Source of the DNA: Dryas octopetala
Taxonomy: Eukaryota > Streptophyta > Magnoliopsida > Rosales > Rosaceae
Reading direction: 5' to 3'
Assembly: GCA_963921425.1 (NCBI GenBank)
Contig: OY992836.1
Location: forward strand, 14,277,614-14,341,613
DNA: 64,000 nt
Made by a program: the position numbers and the translations under genes
Notes under the pieces: generated by a model
What the model saw: only the letters and a program-made list of their open reading frames with translations
Databases searched by the model: none
Told to the model about the DNA's origin: nothing
Shown: positions 57,301 to 64,000 of the stretch, piece after piece
Layout: each line of letters begins with the position of its first letter
How positions within the stretch are numbered: the first letter of the stretch is position 1

Positions 57301-59727
57301 TATTTCTCATCATATCTCGGGAAACCTTTTCTCCTTTTGTAAAGGACTTGAACTGTTTATACTTGTCTGTTATGATATACTATTTTGGTTCCTCCATCCC
57401 TTAGTTTCGGTGATTAGAGAATACCATTATGAAAATTGACCTTTTGTTTTAAGAAATATATTTATTCTATTTATCAAGGTGAGATGAAATTTGACACAAG
57501 GAAATGAACACCTCCCAGTCACTGTACATCTGTTCCTAAATTGGTATTCAATGCCCTGTGTTAGCTTCTGCAAATTGGCCGGCAAGTATTTAGTATTATG
57601 CTGTTTCGGGATAATCTTGCCTTGGAGTAATAATTCCTCTCTTTTAACTTCCTAAGTTACTGATAATGTAACCATTTATGGAGCTTTTGCCATTATAATG
57701 ACAGCAAGTAAAGTATATTTGTAGAAACTGGACAAACAGCTCAAGCTATACATCATTTATATGAGATTCCTTCTTTGAGAACTGTCTAGCACTCTAAAAT
57801 TGATAGAGCATTATCTGCAGAACGCCTTTAAGAAGTTGGTACTATTGACATACATAATGATGTCCGTAATTTTGGAAAGCTACATAATAAGAAATAAAAT
57901 CTCAATTCGTTTTTGGTTTCTAATTCTTTCAGTTTCGCTGTTCTTCGCCTTCTAATGTATTCTAATGTATCTAGATTTGTCTCGGTGTCACTATTCAACC
58001 ATGAAATCTCAATTCATAATACTCATTTTCCTGATGTGTATTTTTTAAGACCGGAGCCCCTAGCTAGTCCATATGAACATCTCATATAAGTCATTGTCCT
58101 GTAACAGTTTATTGGTGCGTGCGTGGAACCAACTATGATGATAATTACTGAGCTTATGAAAGGTGGTACAGTTCAGAAGTACTTGTGGAGCGTCCGCCCA
58201 GTAAATCTGGATCTGAAACTTTCCATAAGTTTTGCATTGGATATATGTCGAGCTATGGAATACTTGCATGCAAATGGCATCATTCACCGTGACTTGAAGC
58301 CAAGTAATGTTTCTTTTTCCTTTTTTTTTTCTTTCCCTTTCATTCTAGTAGTTTTGGTTTATATTGGTAAGGGGGCCAACTGCCAAGGCTTTTGGTTTGG
58401 CTACTATGTTGGTATGTTTGTCCAGTTTTGATATTGTAAATGAGTTCACTAGTGGATCTACAAAAGGATTTAATCATTACTAGTTTTGACCATATTCCAG
58501 AATACTTTCAGTAAATTTATCATGTTTTCTTTTAGTTTTTCATGGTCATCTGAATTTTATTTCTTGAGCATTAGACAATCTGGTTGAAACTTGAAACATT
58601 GTTCACCGTACAAATTTATTTCTAACATAAAGTCTTCTTTTTCTCCCCAGCCAATCTACTTCTTACAGAAGACAAGAAGCAAATTAAGCTGGCTGACTTT
58701 GGGCTTGCTAGAGAGGAGATACCAGGTGCAATGACTAGTGAGGCTGGTACTTACCGGTGGATGGCTCCTGAGGTGCACTTTTTCGTTTCTCTTCCTTTGT
58801 TATTCACACATTTATACTGAAAGAAATTTACATAATATTTCTAATTTTTTCTTTTTATCTGAAGTAGTTATTTAGCGTAGAGCCAGTTCCAAGAGGAGCA
58901 AAGAAACAATATGATCATAAGGCAGATGTGTACAGCTTCTCAATAGTTCTGTGGGAGTTGCTCACAAACAAAACTCCGTTCAAAGGAAGGAATAATGTAA
59001 TGGTAGCATATGCTACAGCCAAGGTAAGTCATATAATGGCATTCAAAACAAAACTAATTATCCAGAAGCCTGAAAAATTCCTTGCAATAGTTATTGTAAA
59101 CTCTGGCACACTCCTACCACTGTTCTCTTTTGAAATTCAGCACACTTTGCTTGATCTTTTTGAATTTCTTTAGATTCACTAAGAAACTTGTACGATTCTA
59201 GTTGACATTTCAGATCAAATTTTCTTGAGTCTGAGTTTGATTTTGCTACAGATGGACTGAGTGTAACATGAAAACAATGTTTTGAAGGTTAAATGACTGT
59301 TGATGGATTTTTCTTTTGCTATAGAATCAGATATGTTATGATTTTCTCCTTTCTTTGGAACCATTTGGATGACCTCAGCTCTTGCTTTCAGAATGTACGG
59401 CCTAGCCTGGAGGACATTCCTAAGGATATTGCCCCTCTCTTGCTGTCCTGTTGGGCACAGGACCCAAAGAGCCGACCAGAATTCATGGAAATCACAGATT
59501 ATCTTTCCAACTTCTTCCAGGAATTTTGCTCAGCGGAGACAAAACCTCCTCCAAAAGTGATTGAGATTGAAGTTGAAAGTCCTGAGAGCAACATCAAGGA
59601 GGAAGAGTGTCCAGGTAGTACTACCACCCAGCATGTGATTGAGAGGCCTGAAGAGAAGAAGGTTGTTAAAAAGCGCAGGAGGAAATCATTCAGTTTCCTC
59701 TGTTGCTATGCTCCCTTGTGTGATTGA
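54361..59727 (+). CDS. Raf-like serine/threonine (or dual-specificity) protein kinase
   Basis: A plant MAPKKK group C/Raf-type kinase, probably cytosolic or membrane-associated. Six exons: 54361-54584, 57118-57250, 58108-58303, 58651-58772, 58868-59023 and 59392-59727, GT-AG, phases consistent, 1167 nt, 388 aa. The N-terminus [20 protein letters not shown] is followed by the kinase domain from about residue 58. Glycine loop GEGPHS is at 64-69 (the third Gly is Ser), ATP-binding Lys84 in VAVKI, HRDLKPTN at 179-186 with catalytic Asp181, DFG at 200-202, and GTYRWMAPE at 217-225. [20 protein letters not shown] and [13 protein letters not shown] then follow. The 388-residue chain ends in a Pro/Glu-rich linker and a basic, Cys-containing tail ([19 protein letters not shown]) that could be palmitoylated. 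Intron 1 is 2.5 kb. All catalytic residues are present, so it should be active; substrate unknown. Confidence 0.93.
55208..55494. repeat. Intronic 100-bp tandem repeat, three copies
   Basis: Copies start at about 55208, 55308 and 55415, each with ATGGGACATAA / ATGGGACGTGA / ATGGGACACGA, then CATTCATTTGTTAG-type, AAAACTTTCATTT and ATAGGTTCA blocks. The first two end in GATTGTGAATGCTCCAAA. It lies in intron 1 of the kinase gene. Confidence 0.8.
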
Positions 59728-60395
59728 TCAAGTGGCATGGTGAGTCCTATTTTGGGTTCTTTAGGGCTGAGGGACTCACTGCCAAGGCTAGAAAGTTCAT
59801 GTAATTTGTTTGTTTGGTTGTTTGGTTGTTTGGTTGTTCTCTCAACTTTTGTAGTATACACAGGACTGTAGATATAGGTTCACAATTTTCAGTAATGGGT
59901 TCTGAGCTCAACTGTTGCTCTGTTACAGACAATTGTACAGACATACATTAATAAAGAAAGGTGGGAAGGATGGATACACAGTTTTAATGAAAAAATTGAT
60001 AATTGTTCTTTGCCCAGTTGGATTGCATTTCCTCACAAATCACAAGCCTGATGTTTTGGATCTAGGAAAGACCATTGGATTTTGTATATCACAGGTTGCT
60101 GGCTTGCTGCATGAAGACTATCAGATTTTGGAATATATTGATTCGTACAAGTTAAAATGATTAACAAAGATGACTCCCTTTCTGATGTTGAATTGTTGGT
60201 TATTGCAAAATTATTTCACCGTGTTTCCTTTCTACTAGTGGGTTGGTGCTTATCTTATATGTTGACTTAAAGTGAACTCAGAATTGCTAATGGTCACTCC
60301 AAGTAAATTTGTGAATTCGTAAAGCAACTAGTCCATGGTTAAGTTGTAGAAGTGTAGAATGAGCTGTAAATTTGGCCACATAAGAAATTTTGAGT
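59728..60395 (+). other. 3' UTR and flank of the kinase gene
   Basis: Contains a (TTGTTTGG)n run at about 59807-59836. A likely 3' UTR extends to around 60000. No gene follows. Confidence 0.45.
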
Positions 60396-60698
60396 GGATC
60401 CACATTTACTCACTTGATCCACTAACTCATTTTAACAAAAATTCTCATTTTACTCTTAAATCAAATAAGAAATAAAAAGGAACAAGTGAACAACTAAGAC
60501 CCCAAAGACGCCCCCCACCCATCCTCCCTCTTTCTAGAGCTAATGTACCGGTGCGTGAAAGAGAGGAGGGATGGGTGGAGGGGATTGCAATTGGTTCGGG
60601 GGGTTTGACCATTGGCAGTTCTTTTTTTAATTTATTTATATTTAATTTAAAGATAAAATGAGAATTTATGGATGTCAAGTGAGCAAATTGGGTGGATC
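60396..60698. mobile_element. MITE with long imperfect TIRs
   Basis: The left arm has GGATCCACATTTACTCACTT, then TTCTCATTTTACTCTTAAAT. The right arm in reverse has GATCCACCCAATTTGCTCAC, then TTCTCATTTTATCTTTAAAT. A central inverted pair CCCATCCTCCCTCTTTC / AGAGAGGAGGGATGGG forms the inner stem. About 300 bases; duplication not defined. Confidence 0.55.
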
Positions 60699-61640
60699 AT
60701 GTCAAATCTTTCTATTTGAATACTTGCGAGCATAAATATATTAAAATTAGGGAGACTTTCATTCAGAATTTTTAATTTTACAATTTATGGACTAAAGTTT
60801 TATGGTTTTTAAAATTCTAACTAAAATCTAATAATATTGTAACAATTCCATATTACATAATATTGGTCCATTAGTTTATATTTTTTTTTTTCACACATAT
60901 CAGGCGCCGAAGCGCTCAACGGCTATTTTCGAGTGTTCGATAGTGCATTTTACTTCTTCCTCAAGCGCTGATTTGTTTGTTTTATATTATGTTTTAACTC
61001 TGAGAGCCTAAAATCTCAGAGTTAAAACCTAATATGCAGCATCCACAAACTTTCATTATATACCCTAAAAAGGTATGAGGTGAATTTATACCCTATACTC
61101 TCAAAAAATACAAAAATAATATTTTTTTTTTTTTTTTGACAAAGCAATGGTCAAAAGGTTTTATTTAGAAAAAACAAAGGCTTTATTAAAAATAAAAAAC
61201 AATGGCTTTATTTAGAAAAAAAACAAGAGTTTTATCTTATGTGTAAGAATACCTACAATTATACACTTTCAAGCTTACATACTTTAGATATGATGAGGAG
61301 AAGTTACTTCAAATACTCCATAGGGCATACCCCATTAAAGATTAAGAGAAATGCTAGTTTTGTGTCCCTTTTCTATATTATTTCTTTTCATACCTATTTC
61401 GTAGCGTACTATCATGATTTAAATAATTCATTTTATAAATGATTATTTAAAGATCATCTATCAATTGAATGAATCGAAAGTCATCTAATTATTTAACCGT
61501 CATCAAATAGCTAATAATTACATAGAAGATCTTTAAGGGTCCATTTGGTTCACAAAATTGATTTCTTGGGAAATCAATTCTTTTGCATTTTTTGGGGAGA
61601 AGGAAATGTAAAATTCTCTTTCGTGTGTTTGGTAATTCTG
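60699..61640. other. Gene-poor spacer
   Basis: AT-rich. A weak hairpin with TTAAAGATCATCTATCAATT and AGATCTTTAA at 61447-61530 resembles the MITEs at 21248 and 28474. At about 61537 a GGGTCCATTTGGTTC string resembles a TIR, but no partner was found. Confidence 0.45.
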
Positions 61641-62894
61641 ATAGAGTGCTGCTATTTGCACACTTTTTTTTATCTTTTTGCACACCCCCACCAACTTATT
61701 TTGTAAAATTACTTAATTGACACAAAAGAAAATTACCTTAAAGGACAACCTACATCATTTAGAAAAAAAAAAAAAAAAACTCTCCTTACATACCACAAAC
61801 TCAACACTCCTAAACCACAACTACACACCCCACCCTCAACCTCACCTCCAACCACAACCAAAACACACCCCACTAGTGACCCCACCTCCATCCCAAAATT
61901 GCCGACACTCACCTCCGCTGTCAACCCGCCTTCATTGCCGCCATGCACCATTTCTCCACCATAGCCATTGGAAGTTGGAGGCATGCCCTAACCTAAAATT
62001 TTTGGATTTGAATGTAAATGTAATGCTTTCTTATCTAATTTCAATTGGTAAATCTAATGTTTTTTTATCTAATTTCAATTGGTTAATCAATCCCAATAGC
62101 TTTTTCGTCTGTTTGCGATGATTTGGAGTGAGGTTTTTTAGAGGGCAAGAGTGAATTTTCTAGTTATTCATTTTCGGATTCGTAGGTCGTTCGACACTAA
62201 TTTGCTGAGCATTTCGGTTTTGTTCGGTAGTAAGTTGTCGAACGAAACTGAAAGATTCGACAGCTTACTACCGAACGAAACCGAAATGTTCGGTAGATCA
62301 ATGCCGAACGACTTGCAAAACCCTATAACCCAAACTCGAAATTTCAATCTTGAAACCTAGAAAACCCGCACTCCAAATTATCTCAAACATAAAAAAATAA
62401 GTCTTGGGATGGATTAATCAATTTAAATTTGATAAAAAAACCTAGATTTGCATATGAATCAAAATAATTTAGCTTAAGACATAACTATATGTTGACAACA
62501 ATAGCTATGATGTTGTAGTAAGGTGGTGAGACCACCAATAACGAATTGATAGTAGTGAGTTAACGGCAACTTTGATGACTGAGTTGACGGCAGTGGTGAT
62601 GGCTCCGATGATGATGTTGGTATACAGGGGTGTGTTCTTAGTTAGGATTGGGTGGGTGTGAAGTTAGGGGTGGGGGTGTGTATTGTTTGAAAGGGTTGAA
62701 TGTGTGTGTGTATTGTTTGAATGAATTGAGTGGGGTGTGTAAGAGAAATTTGGTAAAATTAATGAGATTGATGGTATTTTGGTAATGAGAAGTGTGTATT
62801 AAAGAGAAATTTTACATTTTAAAAGATGATAGAAAGTGTGTATGAGAAAAGTATGTGCAAAAAGAAAAAAAAAAGTATACAAATAACAGCTCTC
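61641..62894. mobile_element. Long inverted-repeat element, 1.25 kb
   Basis: The left end AGAGTGCTGCTATTTGCACA and the right end in reverse AGAGAGCTGTTATTTGTATA are TIRs; both are followed by CTTTTTTTT..CTTTTTGCACA. Inner parts are also mirrored (CACACCCCACCC-type sequence on the left, GGGTGGGTGTG and GGGGTGTG on the right). No protein and no certain target duplication. Several short ORFs on both strands are artefacts of this repeat. Confidence 0.55.
62210..62288. repeat. 33-bp near-perfect hairpin
   Basis: Arm 62210-62242 (CATTTCGGTTTTGTTCGGTA, then GTAAGTTGTCGAA with one shared base) pairs with 62256-62288 at 31 of 33 positions across a 13-base loop. It lies at the centre of the inverted-repeat element. 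Confidence 0.85.
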
Positions 62895-63890
62895 TTTTTA
62901 TAAAGTAAACAAAAAATTACCTTTATTTATTTAAGGAATGACAATAAAGTTAACATTTTCAAATGATTATAGGATTGATTTTGTCAAAAAAAAAAGCAAT
63001 AAATACTTTCTTAAAAAAAGGAAAACAAAACCCAGGTTGAAGCAAAAGTTTCATTTTTCCGAAATAAGGACATTAGATTCACTTGAGGGAGAAATTTTTT
63101 TTTTTTTTATGTACGTACCAAATATAAACATATAATTGATTTCTCTTTCAAAACATGAATCAAACCATCCTCAAAGACTAAAAAAGGAACGACTTCAGTC
63201 GTCCAATTACATTGCGTGGGTAGCTAGATTCCTCGAAGTTTAAAATGACATTAAAGTGAGGTGGGATCCACAAACCCTCGAGGGAGTGAGTCATCGGTTT
63301 TTCCTTCCTCTTATCCAAGAAAAGTAGTTCCACTTTAAGCTGACGTGGCAGAAAATAAAAGATGAGTTAGTAGAAACCGGAGGGAAAACTGAAAAGCATC
63401 GGAGAAGAGTAGAGAAGAAGATTAATAATTAAGAAATAAAATAAAATAGTATTTATGGTAGTTGTCAGGATGAGTCATCGTGGCTTGCGCATCGTCACGA
63501 TCCAATCCAGTAAAACGTGGACAGCTGGAAGGCTCTTTGCTCGCTCACGTGTCTCCCCCGCGAAACCCTAACATCCTTGTTTCTTCCGGTAGACCACCGC
63601 CACACCCGATCCGTCCGTACACACATATCCACTACCAGTCAGTCCCATCCATCCCAGCAACGACAACAACTACTACTTAGAGAGAGAGAGAGAAGCAGAA
63701 GCTGAGGAACGGACACACCCACATCTAGCTCCTCCCTCTCTCTCTCTCTCTCTCTTGGCCTCGTACTTTGTTTTTTGAGGTTGTAAAAATCTAAAACCCT
63801 AAAGTGTAAACTCCCTTAATTTCTCAGCCGTTCGATCTTATTATAACAAAGTGGTTCCACCTGGACTTCCACCTCACTCATCTAAACGCC
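62895..63890 (+). promoter_or_regulatory. Spacer and CT-rich 5' region of the next gene
   Basis: From about 63330 the sequence becomes richer in GC, then GA/CT-rich (microsatellites at 63678-63693 and 63733-63756). This is typical of a promoter and leader. The overlapping ORFs at 63480-63705 have no recognised content and are probably leader sequence. Confidence 0.45.
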
Positions 63891-63900
63891 ATGAAAGCAG
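63891..63900 (+). CDS. Possible first coding exon of a gene continuing beyond the window
   Basis: ATGAAAGCAG is followed directly by GTCTGTCTCTC, a plausible 5' splice site, behind a long CT-rich leader. It would encode MKA plus a split codon. The gene cannot be identified because the next exon lies outside. Confidence 0.35.
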
Positions 63901-64000
63901 GTCTGTCTCTCTCTCTTTTCTTTCCTTAAATAATTCTAATCACGCGTCTCATAGCCTAATTTCTCGTTAATTTCCTTTCCCGTTTTGTGTTTATGTATCC

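Overview
This 64 kb window is plant nuclear DNA from a eudicot. It is AT-rich, its genes carry many short GT-AG introns, and it contains plant-only families (HD-Zip class I, DUF247, UGT72-type glycosyltransferase, Raf-like kinase). Small DNA transposons and a miniature LTR element fill the spaces. The gene set and repeat flavour would fit a woody rosid such as a member of the Rosaceae, but that is only an impression.

Layout. 0.5-1.3 kb: a processed p23 co-chaperone retrocopy with an in-frame stop, an A-tract and an 18-bp target-site duplication. 2.4-5.5 kb: transposon-rich DNA with a CACTA-type end, a 1.3 kb hAT-like element abutting it, and a TIR element carrying a captured piece of an MCTP-type C2 gene. 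5.9-7.4 kb: a UDP-glycosyltransferase (+) with a frameshift at its 5' end. 8.1-14.4 kb: a complete 16-exon aminopeptidase P gene (-). 15.8-17.2 kb: a WrbA/FQR1-type quinone reductase (-). 18.7-19.9 kb (5' UTR to about 20.8 kb): the spliceosomal SmD2 gene (-) with a 19-nt micro-exon. About 20.8-35 kb is gene-poor and holds MITE hairpins, degraded LTR-like sequence and a nested hAT-in-hAT insertion. 35.2-36.9 kb: an HD-Zip I gene of the HB21/40/53 type (+). 37.5-44.1 kb: a locally duplicated segment with a young TRIM element, a DUF247 fragment and an intact DUF247 gene, apparently just downstream of an LTR-like sequence. 44.4-48.7 kb: more TIR elements and a triplicated A-rich repeat. 48.75-50.8 kb: an unrecognised 688-residue repeat protein (+), followed by a collapsed partial copy of itself near 52.2-53.0 kb. 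54.4-59.7 kb: a six-exon Raf-like kinase (+). 60.4-62.9 kb: further MITEs. 63.9 kb: a possible first exon of a gene that runs off the end.

The intact genes are mostly housekeeping or signalling genes with no obvious shared pathway, as is normal in a plant chromosome. The unusual material is the record of small-scale duplication and transposition: a retrocopy, a captured gene fragment, nested elements that can be delimited by their duplicated target sites, a nearly unmutated TRIM, and a lineage-specific-looking repeat gene that is still growing by internal tandem duplication. The last is the best candidate for something undescribed. All calls come from reading the sequence; no database search was possible.
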